From JAKFWI01 sp031399165 (GTDB taxonomy: Bacteria > Pseudomonadota > Alphaproteobacteria > Caulobacterales > Aquidulcibacteraceae), in the NCBI GenBank assembly GCA_031399165.1, contig JANNOO010000036.1, positions 15,834-79,833 of the forward strand: DNA of 64,000 nucleotides, read 5' to 3'. Below, piece by piece: positions 16,573-25,385 of the stretch; the first letter of the stretch is position 1; each line of letters begins with the position of its first letter. The notes beneath the pieces were generated by a model. That model ran no database searches. It was not told where the DNA came from and was given only the letters and a program-made list of their open reading frames with translations. The translations under genes and the position numbers were made by a program.

Positions 16573-19500
16573 TCATCTCTCGCGAAACGATTGCCAGAAC
16601 GTCTGCGTCAGCGGCTCGATCAGATATTGTAGCGCCGTGCGCTTGCGGGTGGGAATAACGACCTCGGCCGGTAAGCCAGGACGTAGCGTGCGCCCCCGCC
16701 CGTGCTCGATCGCGACGAGCCGTCGCAATTCGGCTTCCGGCACTTCCACTTCCGCGCGGAAATAGGACCGGCCGCTGCGATCGTCTACTAGGCGGTCGGC
16801 CGATACTTTCCGCACGATTCCATGAACGATGGGCAAATTCCGGCCGGTCAGCGCCGTGATCTTCACTTCGGTTTTCATTCCAGGGATCAGATCATCGGCG
16901 TCTTGCGGCGCGACCTGCGCTGCGATCAGCAGACGCGGTGAATCGGGTACTATCTCCATAACTTTGGCGCCCGGCGCGATCACACCGCCCGCTGTATGGG
17001 CGGCGAGGCCGACCACGACGCCCGCGACGGGCGCCCGCAGGCGGGTCCGCTCCAACTGATCCTGAAGGCCCTGCAGGCGCGGTGCGAGCTGGGCGATACT
17101 GGCTTCGACCTCGCGCTGCCTCTGGGCCCGATCGTCGCGCAATTGCGCGATCTGCGCGGTAAGCTGCCCGCGCTGGCCATCAAGCTCGGCCATCCCGCGC
17201 TGCAGAGACCGTATCCTCGACAGCGGGACAAGATTTTTCTCGGCCAGCTTTTCCATGCCGGCGAGCTCTTCGGCGAGCAGCACCTTTTGCCGATCGATGG
17301 CGGCGATCTGCTGGCGCGCGCCGGTGATGCGCGCGTCCAGTTCACTTGGCGCGATGGCCAGCGCCCTCGCCGAAGCGCCGCGCGCGCGCATCTCTGCTTG
17401 GTGCCGCGCGAAGGCGGCGTCGGCGAGGGCACGGTCCGGCCCTTCGAGTTTGGCCCATTCTTCGGGCCGCGTGATATTCAGCCGCCCCGCCCCCTCGGCG
17501 ATCAGCTGCGCGCGCTGCAGCTGCAGATCGAACATCTGCGAAGCCGCGGCCTGTTCCTGCGCCAACGTCTCCGCCGCGACGAGATCGACCAGCACCTGGC
17601 CTTGCGCCACGCGCTGGCCTTCAGTGACGTAAATCGCGTGCACGATGCCGCCGTCCCTGTGTTGCACGACCTGCCGGTCGCCAGCGACCGCGATCTCTCC
17701 TTGCGCGACGATAGCCGCATCCAACGGCGCGAACGCGCCCCAGCCGACCACGACACCGAAAAAGACCCCCGCAGCGGCGAGGCCAATGGTCAATTCCGGC
17801 TTGATGAGATCGCGGTAGCGCTGCGGTTTCGATTCGAGCGCCGCCGCCTGCTCTGCATTGGCGGCGTTGTCCGGCGGTAGCACAGCCGGGGCCATCGGCG
17901 AGAACGGTTGCGGCGTCGACGGGCCCGGACCTGGCCGGCGCGGCAGCGTCGCGACGTTGCTCGTCGGCCCATCGGCCGCGACCACCGTAGCGTTCGGCGT
18001 TGCGCCACTGAAAGCCGGGCCTTCGCTCCGGGCGGCCACCGACGAACGCAGCGGCAATTCCGCCCGTTGACCAGCAGCCGGCGCCGCACCGCCCTGCAGG
18101 CGGCGGAGAATTTCGTCGCGCTCGCCCACATGCTCGACGCGCCCGTCCCGGAGCACCATCATCTGGTCGGCGTCCGCAAAAATGTGCAGACGATGCGCGA
18201 CAAGGAAAATCGTAGCGCCCCGCGCCTTGGCGTTACGCATGGCGTTCATCAGCGCAAATTCACCATCCGAATCCAAATGAGCGTTGGGTTCGTCCAGCAC
18301 GATCAAGGCGGGTGAACCGTAAAGCGCGCGCGCCAGTGCGATGCGCTGGGCCTGCCCTGCCGACAGGCCGGCGCCACCGATATCCAGGGCCGTGTCATAT
18401 CCGAGCGGCAGGCGCAGAATAAGATCATGAGCACCCGCTTCCTTGGCAGCTGTAACGATCGCCGCTTCAACCGCGGCTTTTGATCCGGTGTCGCGCGAGA
18501 AACGGCAGATGTTGTCCGCAATCGTGCCGGGCAGCAGGCTGAGCTCCTGCGGCATGTATCCGACATGGACGCCCAACGCGTCCGGATCCCAATCGCGCAT
18601 GTTCGCCATGTCCAGACGAACGATGCCGACATCCGGCTCGATCGCACCGGAAACCAGGCGTGCAAACGTGGACTTGCCGGCGCCGCTGGGCCCGATCACG
18701 GCGACCATCTGACCCGCGGGAATGGTGAACGACACATCGAACAGCGCCCAGCGTTCGGAATTGGGGACGCGCACGGAGGCGCGCTCCATGCGAATTTCAC
18801 CACGCGGAACTGGCAGCGCCATCGGAGTCTTGGCCGGCGGCTCGGCATCGAGAATTTTGGCCAGCTTGTTGTAAGCCGCGCCCGCCAGCATAAGCGGCCG
18901 CCACGCGCCGACGATCTGTTCGATGGGCTGCAATGCGCGCGACGTGAGGATCGATCCGGCAATGAGCGCCCCCGGAGAAATTTCGCCTTTCACCGCGAGA
19001 TAAGCGCCAAGCCCAAGCGCTGCCGATTGCAGGATCAGCCGCCAGAATTTTGTGGCGCCGCTATAGGCCGCGCCGCGGAACGCAGCTTCGGATTGGACGT
19101 CGCTCAATGCGCCCCGCGCCAACATTTGCCGGCGAAGAAAGGCGCCTTGCATACCCAGCGCGCGGATAGCGCCGGCCGCCCCCAGTTCACTTTCCTGAGC
19201 GGCGTAATATTTGGGGGCGCGGGCGGACAGATCAGCGATATCCCGCCGCAGCGCGCGCTCGTTCAGAAACGCGATCAGAAGCAGTATGGCCCCGCCGACA
19301 ATGACCAGCACGCCAAGCCAGGGATGAATCAGAAAGCAAACCGCGAGATAGAGCGGCGCCCAGGGGACGTCTAGGATGGCCAGCGCAGCCGGGCCCGCCA
19401 GAGTTTGACGCAGACCGTCGAATTCCCGGAGAACGCTTTGCGCCTGCGAAGCGCCGCCTTCGCGTCCGGAGCGCCGCAGCGCCGCCGTCAACAAGACTGG

Positions 19501-19797
19501 CGTAACAATGCGATCGAGCCGCAAGCTGGCGCGCTGCAAGAGCCGCACGCGAACCATGTCGAGCACTGACAAGGTAAGCAATGCGAAGGCCAAGATGAAA
19601 CCCAGCAGCCATAATGTTGTCAGGCTGCCACTGACCAGCACGCGGTCGTAGACCTGCATCATGAACAACGACGGCGCCAGATACAGCAAAGCTACCGCGC
19701 CGCCGAGAAGGAACGCGTAGAGCACGATTGGTCGTGTGGCTCGCATCGCGAGGCTCAGGTCACGCTCAGCCCCCGCCGCACCGTTTTCGCCAGCCAC
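16573..19797 (-). CDS. Fused type I secretion ABC permease/ATPase and HlyD-like adaptor
   Basis: One 1074-aa chain carrying two T1SS components that are normally separate. Residues about 1-330 are a PrtD/AprD-like ABC transmembrane domain (MMQVYDRVL, DVPWAPLY). Residues 335-570 are the ATPase: Walker A GPSGAGKS (369-376), signature LSAGQ (478-482, Ala for the usual Gly), Walker B LIVLDE (498-503), switch His 535. A Pro/Ala-rich linker (about 567-660) leads to a HlyD/PrtE half with a membrane helix (669-688), a lipoyl-like GGIVHAIYVTEGQRV region, a coiled-coil and a C-terminal beta domain. No stop or frameshift interrupts the frame. The start is GTG 19797, just after a GGAGAGGG site; TTG 19872 is longer. 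The cargo is probably the divergent RTX protein. No TolC gene is seen nearby. Confidence 0.9.
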   Translation of the reverse strand: MAGENGAAGAERDLSLAMRATRPIVLYAFLLGGAVALLYLAPSLFMMQVYDRVLVSGSLTTLWLLGFILAFALLTLSVLDMVRVRLLQRASLRLDRIVTPVLLTAALRRSGREGGASQAQSVLREFDGLRQTLAGPAALAILDVPWAPLYLAVCFLIHPWLGVLVIVGGAILLLIAFLNERALRRDIADLSARAPKYYAAQESELGAAGAIRALGMQGAFLRRQMLARGALSDVQSEAAFRGAAYSGATKFWRLILQSAALGLGAYLAVKGEISPGALIAGSILTSRALQPIEQIVGAWRPLMLAGAAYNKLAKILDAEPPAKTPMALPVPRGEIRMERASVRVPNSERWALFDVSFTIPAGQMVAVIGPSGAGKSTFARLVSGAIEPDVGIVRLDMANMRDWDPDALGVHVGYMPQELSLLPGTIADNICRFSRDTGSKAAVEAAIVTAAKEAGAHDLILRLPLGYDTALDIGGAGLSAGQAQRIALARALYGSPALIVLDEPNAHLDSDGEFALMNAMRNAKARGATIFLVAHRLHIFADADQMMVLRDGRVEHVGERDEILRRLQGGAAPAAGQRAELPLRSSVAARSEGPAFSGATPNATVVAADGPTSNVATLPRRPGPGPSTPQPFSPMAPAVLPPDNAANAEQAAALESKPQRYRDLIKPELTIGLAAAGVFFGVVVGWGAFAPLDAAIVAQGEIAVAGDRQVVQHRDGGIVHAIYVTEGQRVAQGQVLVDLVAAETLAQEQAAASQMFDLQLQRAQLIAEGAGRLNITRPEEWAKLEGPDRALADAAFARHQAEMRARGASARALAIAPSELDARITGARQQIAAIDRQKVLLAEELAGMEKLAEKNLVPLSRIRSLQRGMAELDGQRGQLTAQIAQLRDDRAQRQREVEASIAQLAPRLQGLQDQLERTRLRAPVAGVVVGLAAHTAGGVIAPGAKVMEIVPDSPRLLIAAQVAPQDADDLIPGMKTEVKITALTGRNLPIVHGIVRKVSADRLVDDRSGRSYFRAEVEVPEAELRRLVAIEHGRGRTLRPGLPAEVVIPTRKRTALQYLIEPLTQTFWQSFRER

Positions 19798-20295
19798 GCG
19801 GTCCCTCTCCAAAGATGTCGCCCGTACGCAGCCTCTAGTTGACCTTTTGCGCCGGCTGGATAATTTGCCCAACGGGGCGCGGCAAGCAAGTAAAAGCGGT
19901 AGTTAGGCCCAGTAGCAGGGCAAGCGTACGCAAGAATGGTGCCGAACACTTAAGAGAAACGCCTGTCACAAGGCCCTCATGGGTAACGCTGCAATGGTGA
20001 GGCGCTGAACTCTGCAATACTGGGCTGCCTGGGGCGAAGTTGGACTGGAGGGCGCGTTCGCGACCATATATCGGGCGGTTAGGATTATGCAGATTAGCTT
20101 AATGTATATGCAGATTAGCTTTATGTATATGGGCGAATTCTGCGTCCGCCACGCCGCTAGCAATGCGAAACAGCGGAGATCGCCAAAGAGCGACCGCCGC
20201 ATGCTCTTGCAACTTGATCATTCCGGTCCACGTCGACGCTTTACCACACGCAGCGGTGGCTTCGCCTAAACACGCAACTGCCTTGAGAGGGCAAC
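19798..20295 (+). other. Intergenic region between divergent T1SS fusion and RTX gene
   Basis: About 500 bp with no convincing gene; the short open frames here lack family features. It must hold both divergent promoters. Its AT content rises sharply around 20065-20135, where the tandem repeat lies. GAGAGGG at 20285-20291 is the ribosome site of the RTX gene. Confidence 0.7.
20087..20128 (+). repeat. Two tandem copies of a 21-bp AT-rich repeat upstream of the RTX gene
   Basis: Copies at 20087-20107 and 20108-20128 are identical except for one base (A/T at position 15). Each begins ATGCAGATTAGCTT and ends ATGTAT. A 21-bp period is two helical turns, so both copies present the same face, as expected for a regulator-binding site. 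They lie about 170-210 bp before the RTX start codon. Confidence 0.8.
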
Positions 20296-22650
20296 ATGGG
20301 AACGTGGAATAACGGGGGACCCACGAGCGGGGACGACATTTTCGACGGCGATAATGCGCCCGATAACGTCGACGGCGGCGACGGCAACGATACGCTCAAC
20401 GGCAATGGCGGCAACGATACGCTGCGCGGCGGCAATGGAAACGATACGCTGGACGGAGGGTCTGGCGTCAATACGCTGATGGGTGGCGCCGGCGATGATC
20501 GCTTCGTTCTGCACACGGGTGAGGAAGTCGGCGTCACTATCTGGGGGAACGACAATTTATCTAATCCAGCTGGTCAGCACGACGAGATTTTCTACGCCGA
20601 TGGCGGCACGCTAAATCTCACCGCAGCTACTCTCATTTCCCGCATCGGCGCACTCACGTTCGGCGCTGGCGGACAAATAACGATAGCGCAGGAAAAAATC
20701 TTTGGCGGTTACGAACTGGACACGGTCGTGACCGGGGCGGTCGGCGCCGCCAACACGCTACGGGTCAATGTCACGACGTCCGCTGGCGATGCAACGCAGG
20801 CATTCACATTCGTAAACTGGGACGCCAACGATGTGGTCAACATCGTCAACACCACAGGCTTCGGCCGACAGATGTGGGGCACAACGCAAAACGACATAAT
20901 GACGGGCGCGGACGACGCAACCTCGGGCGACTTGTTCCTCAGCCTCGGCGGCGCCGACAAGATGTACGGCTACAAGGGCGACGACACTTATTTTGTAACA
21001 GACGCTGGCGACCTCGTGTTCGAGAACGCCAATGAAGGCGACGACATCGTCAACACACCTGTAGCCAACTTTACGCTCAGCGACAATATCGAGCGCCTGT
21101 TTTATTCCAACCTGATCGATTCTTCGCCGGTCGTTAATTTCACCGGCATCGGTAACGGGCTAAACAATTGGATAGCCGGCGGCGCTGGTAACGACGTGAT
21201 CGACGGCAAGGCTGGCGCCGACACGATGAATGGTATGGGCGGCGATAACATCTTCTACGTCGATGACGCCGGTGATTTGGTCTACGGTGGCGCGGGAACC
21301 GATACCGTCATCACGACGCTTGCCGGAACGAATTCCATCTACTCATACATCGACGTGGAAAACTTAACCTTCGCCGGGGTCGGATCGGCCATCCTAAACG
21401 GCAATACTAACGGCAACGTTTTGACGGGGGGTGCGGGAAACGACGCACTTGACGGGGGCGGCGGCGGGGATTTCCTGACGGGAGGCGCTGGTAGCGATAC
21501 GTTCCTGATCAGCGCCGAAATGTCCCCTGCAGTTACCATCACCGATTTCAGCAGCGCAGCCGGCGACAAGATTTCAATTCGCGACACGACCTGGACGAGC
21601 CTCGCCGACATTCTCGGACACGCGACCGCCGTTTCGGGCGGCGTATTGCTGACTCTGGGCGCTGACGCCACGCTCATGATCCGGGATGCAAGCCTTTCAT
21701 CCCTGCGCCGGGAGGACTTCCTTCTAAACGGTAATCAGCCCACGCCGCCTGCCTTTATCTCCGACTACAATGGTGACGCTAAATCCGACCTAGTGTGGGA
21801 ACACACAAACAGATCGCTGTCGATCTGGGCGATGTCCGGCAACGGCGTCGTTGCGAACACCAACGCCGGCACGCGCGACGCGAATCTCACCTTGCTCGAC
21901 ACGGCGCGTGATTTCTCCGGCGATGGCAAAGCCGACCTCCTTGGCCGTACGCCGAGTGGAGCTGTTTGGGTCACCAGCGCCGACAATCCAACTTCGCCGT
22001 CCTTCGTTGCGTCATTGGATGCGAGCTGGCGCTATCAGGGCGCTGGCGACTTCAATGGAGACGGCAGAGCCGACGTGGTCTGGCGGCACAATGCGGGCGA
22101 CGTCTCGCTTTGGACCATGAACAACACGACGATCTCCACCAACACCGCGATGCCCGAGATTGACAATAGTTGGAAGCTCCAGGGCATCGGGGATTTCAAC
22201 GGTGACGCAAAGAGCGATGTGCTTTGGCGTCACACGTCCGGTCAGGTTGTGTTCTGGCAGATGAACGGAAGCACCATTATCGACAACCAGCCGCTACAGG
22301 CCCAGGTCGATCTTAGTTGGCACGTCGCCGGCGTCGGCGATTTCAACGGCGACGGCAAAACCGACATTGTCTGGCGGCACAATTCAGGCTTCGTCTCGCT
22401 CTGGACGATGGATGGCTACAACATCGCCACGAACACCGCGATCGCCGACGTCCCCAACGAGTGGAAACTCGAAACCATCGGTGACTTTAATGGCGACGGA
22501 AAATCCGACATCATCTGGCGCCATACCAACGGCTTCGTCTCGATCTGGCAGATGGATGGCGACAGGATCGCCTCCAACCTCGCCATCGGCCAAGTCTCCA
22601 ACGAGTACAAGCTAGACGCCTATAACACGCCGACAGTTGATTTGGTTTAG
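20296..22650 (+). CDS. Secreted RTX protein with C-terminal FG-GAP/VCBS-like repeats
   Basis: A 784-aa calcium-binding, probably cell-surface or secreted protein. RTX nonapeptides of the GGxGxDxL type occur in three blocks (about residues 27-67, 295-325 and 375-405). From about 490 onward come six repeats of roughly 48 residues, each starting D-F-N-G-D-G-K-x-D and continuing VWRH and SLWTM, the FG-GAP/VCBS-like pattern of beta-propellers. There is no signal peptide. The C-terminus ends D-L-V after a Thr/Pro stretch, like the Asp-plus-hydrophobic tail of T1SS protease substrates. The ATG follows GAGAGGGCAAC. It lacks catalytic motifs and so is more likely an adhesin or matrix protein than an enzyme. 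It is divergent from its probable exporter. Confidence 0.9.
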   Translation: MGTWNNGGPTSGDDIFDGDNAPDNVDGGDGNDTLNGNGGNDTLRGGNGNDTLDGGSGVNTLMGGAGDDRFVLHTGEEVGVTIWGNDNLSNPAGQHDEIFYADGGTLNLTAATLISRIGALTFGAGGQITIAQEKIFGGYELDTVVTGAVGAANTLRVNVTTSAGDATQAFTFVNWDANDVVNIVNTTGFGRQMWGTTQNDIMTGADDATSGDLFLSLGGADKMYGYKGDDTYFVTDAGDLVFENANEGDDIVNTPVANFTLSDNIERLFYSNLIDSSPVVNFTGIGNGLNNWIAGGAGNDVIDGKAGADTMNGMGGDNIFYVDDAGDLVYGGAGTDTVITTLAGTNSIYSYIDVENLTFAGVGSAILNGNTNGNVLTGGAGNDALDGGGGGDFLTGGAGSDTFLISAEMSPAVTITDFSSAAGDKISIRDTTWTSLADILGHATAVSGGVLLTLGADATLMIRDASLSSLRREDFLLNGNQPTPPAFISDYNGDAKSDLVWEHTNRSLSIWAMSGNGVVANTNAGTRDANLTLLDTARDFSGDGKADLLGRTPSGAVWVTSADNPTSPSFVASLDASWRYQGAGDFNGDGRADVVWRHNAGDVSLWTMNNTTISTNTAMPEIDNSWKLQGIGDFNGDAKSDVLWRHTSGQVVFWQMNGSTIIDNQPLQAQVDLSWHVAGVGDFNGDGKTDIVWRHNSGFVSLWTMDGYNIATNTAIADVPNEWKLETIGDFNGDGKSDIIWRHTNGFVSIWQMDGDRIASNLAIGQVSNEYKLDAYNTPTVDLV

Positions 22651-22665
22651 AGCGCGTAATGCCAA

Positions 22666-22681
22666 CCTTCGATCGCGAAGG
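22666..22681. terminator. Possible bidirectional terminator hairpin between RTX gene and fcl
   Basis: A perfect 6-bp stem CCTTCG/CGAAGG with a 4-base loop, 16 bp after the RTX stop and in the gap between convergent genes. No T-run follows on either strand, so the call is weak. Confidence 0.3.
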
Positions 22682-22741
22682 CCGACAATTCCTAACGCAT
22701 CCAGGGCATCGTTGAATTTGATGCCACTTGACGCGCAGACG

Positions 22742-23707
22742 TCACGCCCTGGCCGCGCCCTGCCCCAAAAGCGATTGAAGGTACCAGCCGTAGGCGTCCC
22801 TCAAGCCATCGCGCAGGGAGATGCGCGGCTTCCAGCCGAGGGCTTCGATCTTGGCCGCGCTCATCAGCTTTTGCGGCGTGCCGTCCGGCTTGGAGAGATC
22901 GCGGTCGATGCCGCCAGCGAACCCGACAATCTCGGCGATGAGTTGCGCGAGTTCGAGGATCGGCAAATCCTTGCCAGAGCCGACATTGACGTGCTCGTCG
23001 CCGGAAAAGACTTTCATCAAATGCACGACAGCGTCGGCGCAATCATCGACATGCAGGAATTCGCGCCGCGGCGAGCCGCTGCCCCATATCGTCAGATTCT
23101 GCGCGCCTGAACTCTTCGCCTCGTGCGCCTTGCGCAGCAGCGCGGGCACGACATGGCTTGATGTCAGATCGAAATTATCGCCGGGACCATAGAGATTGGT
23201 CGGCATGGCGCTGATGTAATCGCAGCCGTGTTGGCGCCGGAAAGCCTGGCAGAGCTTGATGCCAGCGATCTTGGCGATGGCGTACCATTCGTTTGTCGGC
23301 TCAAGCGGTCCGGTCAGCAGCGCGTCTTCGGTGATCGGCTGCGGCGCGAATTTCGGGTAAATGCACGACGACCCGAGAAACATCAGCTTCTCGACGCCGA
23401 CGCCGAACGCACCGCCAATGACATTGGTCTCAATCAGCAGATTCTCGTAGAGAAAATCGGCCGGATACGTGTCGTTCGCCAGAATCCCGCCAACCTTGGC
23501 GGCCGCGAGAAAGACCGCCTGCGGCTTATGCTTTTCCGTCCACGCGCGCACGGCAGCCTGATCGCGCAAATCCAGCTCGGCGCGCGTCGCGACCAGAACG
23601 TCGCAATCCTCGCCCGCCAAGCGGCGCACGATAGCGCCGCCGACCATGCCACGATGGCCGACAACCCAAACGCGCTTGCCCTTCAGGCTGAAGACGGGAT
23701 TGGCCAT
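22742..23707 (-). CDS. fcl: GDP-L-fucose synthase
   Basis: A 321-aa SDR that epimerises and reduces GDP-4-keto-6-deoxymannose to GDP-L-fucose. The NADP motif is GHRGMVG (17-23), the signature LGSSCIYPKF is at 111-120 (Ser and Cys active-site residues) and the catalytic pair is Y142/K146 in WYAIAK. It is 3 bp downstream of gmd, so the two form a unit. The product would feed fucosylation of the surface glycan. Confidence 0.96.
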   Translation of the reverse strand: MANPVFSLKGKRVWVVGHRGMVGGAIVRRLAGEDCDVLVATRAELDLRDQAAVRAWTEKHKPQAVFLAAAKVGGILANDTYPADFLYENLLIETNVIGGAFGVGVEKLMFLGSSCIYPKFAPQPITEDALLTGPLEPTNEWYAIAKIAGIKLCQAFRRQHGCDYISAMPTNLYGPGDNFDLTSSHVVPALLRKAHEAKSSGAQNLTIWGSGSPRREFLHVDDCADAVVHLMKVFSGDEHVNVGSGKDLPILELAQLIAEIVGFAGGIDRDLSKPDGTPQKLMSAAKIEALGWKPRISLRDGLRDAYGWYLQSLLGQGAARA

Positions 23708-23710
23708 CGC

Positions 23711-24778
23711 CTATTCGACGTGGATGCGCTCGCGCGTGATCCGCTCGCGTTTCATGCTGGTGATTTCGGAAGACACCATTTCGGAGACGAGCTGCTTGAA
23801 GGTCGTCTTGTGTTTCCAGCCGAGCACTTTGCGCGCCTTGGCAGGATCGCCGAGCAGTAGTTCAACTTCAGTAGGCCGGTAATATTTTTCATCCACCGCG
23901 ACGACGACTTCGCCGGAGGCCGGATCACGCCCGACCTCCTGGGCGCCCTTGCCTGACCATTCGATCTGCCGGCCGACTTCGGCGAAGGAACGCTCGACGA
24001 ATTCGCGCACCGAGTGCTTCTCGCCGGTGGCGAGCACGTAATCGTCGGGCTTCTTTTGCTGCAACATGCGCCACATGCCATCCACGTAATCGCGGGCGTG
24101 GCCCCAATCACGCTCGGCGTCGAGATTGCCGAGGTACATCTTGTCCTGCAAGCCCAGCTCAATCGCGGCAACCCCGCGGGCGATCTTGCGGGTTACAAAG
24201 GTTTCCCCCCGCAGCGGGCTTTCATGGTTGAACAGGATGCCGTTCGAAGCGTGGATGCCATAGGCTTCACGGTAGTTCACAGTGATCCAATAGGCATAGA
24301 GTTTGGCGGCGCCATAGGGGCTGCGTGGATGAAACGGCGTCTTCTCCGATTGCGGCGTTTCGTGCACCTTTCCATATAGCTCGGACGTCGACGCTTGATA
24401 GAATTTCACGCGATCGGCCATATCCAAAATCCGAACCGCTTCGAGCAGGCGCAGCGGACCGATCCCGTCAGCGTTGGCAGTGTATTCGGCGGTCTCGAAG
24501 CTCACGTGCACATGGCTTTGCGCTGCAAGATTGTAGATTTCGTCGGGCTGCACTTCCTGAACGATGCGGATCAGATTGGTCGCGTCGGTCATATCGCCGT
24601 AATGCAGATAGAACGACGTCGGCAGGTGCGGATCGACATAGAGATCATCGACCCGCTGCGTGTTGAAGGACGATGAGCGGCGTTTCACGCCATGGACTTC
24701 ATAGCCTTTCTCGAGCAGGAGCCGCGCCAGATAGGCGCCGTCCTGGCCGGTTATGCCGGTAATCAAAGCTCGTTTCAT
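23711..24778 (-). CDS. gmd: GDP-mannose 4,6-dehydratase
   Basis: A 355-aa extended SDR making GDP-4-keto-6-deoxymannose. ITGITGQDG is at residues 6-14, the R-R-S-S-S-F-N-T NADP-binding loop at 33-40, STSELYG at 130-136 and the catalytic pair Y155/K159 in SPYGAAK. It is full length for the family. The ATG at 24778 sits 50 bp after the rfbC stop, so gmd-fcl may be read through from the rfb genes or from its own promoter in that short gap. Confidence 0.96.
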   Translation of the reverse strand: MKRALITGITGQDGAYLARLLLEKGYEVHGVKRRSSSFNTQRVDDLYVDPHLPTSFYLHYGDMTDATNLIRIVQEVQPDEIYNLAAQSHVHVSFETAEYTANADGIGPLRLLEAVRILDMADRVKFYQASTSELYGKVHETPQSEKTPFHPRSPYGAAKLYAYWITVNYREAYGIHASNGILFNHESPLRGETFVTRKIARGVAAIELGLQDKMYLGNLDAERDWGHARDYVDGMWRMLQQKKPDDYVLATGEKHSVREFVERSFAEVGRQIEWSGKGAQEVGRDPASGEVVVAVDEKYYRPTEVELLLGDPAKARKVLGWKHKTTFKQLVSEMVSSEITSMKRERITRERIHVE

Positions 24779-24828
24779 GAAGGCTCCTCGCCCTGACCTA
24801 TATCACGCAACCTGAAGAGCGATACCTG

Positions 24829-25383
24829 TCAGACAAAGGGGGACTGAAAGTTCGCCAGAGAAGGCCACTTCCGGTCGCGGTCCGAGAGAATTTTGGGCTC
24901 AGCCGGCCAGGCGATGGCGAGCGCCGGATCGTTCCAGATCAGGCCGCCCTCCCTGTCAGCCGCATATTCGCTGCCCGTCACCTTATAATGGGCCTCGGTG
25001 TCGGGCTCGAGCGTCAGAAAGCCATGGGCGAAGCCGGGAGGCACCCAGATCTGGTTCCATTCCGCCTCGCTCAGAACCGCCGAGACATGCTGACCATAGG
25101 TCGGCGAACCAACGCGCAGATCCACAGCGACATCGAAGACCGATCCATGGCTGATGCGCACCAGCTTGCCCTGCGCCGCCGGCGGCGTTTGGAAATGCAA
25201 CCCGCGCAGAACTCCAACGTCAGCGGAAAACGAACAATTGTCCTGCACGAAATCTGTCGGCAGCCCCGCCGCCGCAAAGGCGCTCGCCTTGTAGGTTTCT
25301 GAAAAAAATCCGCGCGCGTCGCCATGGCGCCTGGGTTTGATGATCTTTACGTCGGGAATAGCGAGCGCCACGACCTCAAGCAT
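24829..25383 (-). CDS. rfbC: dTDP-4-dehydrorhamnose 3,5-epimerase
   Basis: A 184-aa cupin epimerase. It shows the family motifs RGFFSETY (25-32), VLRGLHFQ (58-65, with catalytic His63) and PPGFAHGF. I start it at ATG 25383, 2 bp after the rfbB stop; the longer frame to 25461 overlaps rfbB and is not family-like. It epimerises C3 and C5 of dTDP-4-keto-6-deoxyglucose on the way to L-rhamnose or related L-sugars. Confidence 0.93.
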   Translation of the reverse strand: MLEVVALAIPDVKIIKPRRHGDARGFFSETYKASAFAAAGLPTDFVQDNCSFSADVGVLRGLHFQTPPAAQGKLVRISHGSVFDVAVDLRVGSPTYGQHVSAVLSEAEWNQIWVPPGFAHGFLTLEPDTEAHYKVTGSEYAADREGGLIWNDPALAIAWPAEPKILSDRDRKWPSLANFQSPFV

Positions 25384-25385
25384 GA

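Noticed and set aside
20087..20269. Open frame starting inside the 21-bp repeat (60 codons)
   Set aside because: The repeated Met-Gln-Ile-Ser start only reflects the tandem DNA repeat, and no ribosome site is seen.
21765..22620. Regular DNA repetition near the RTX 3' end, considered as a CRISPR-like array
   Set aside because: The periodicity is about 144 bp and keeps the reading frame of FG-GAP/VCBS-type protein repeats, with no short identical repeats.
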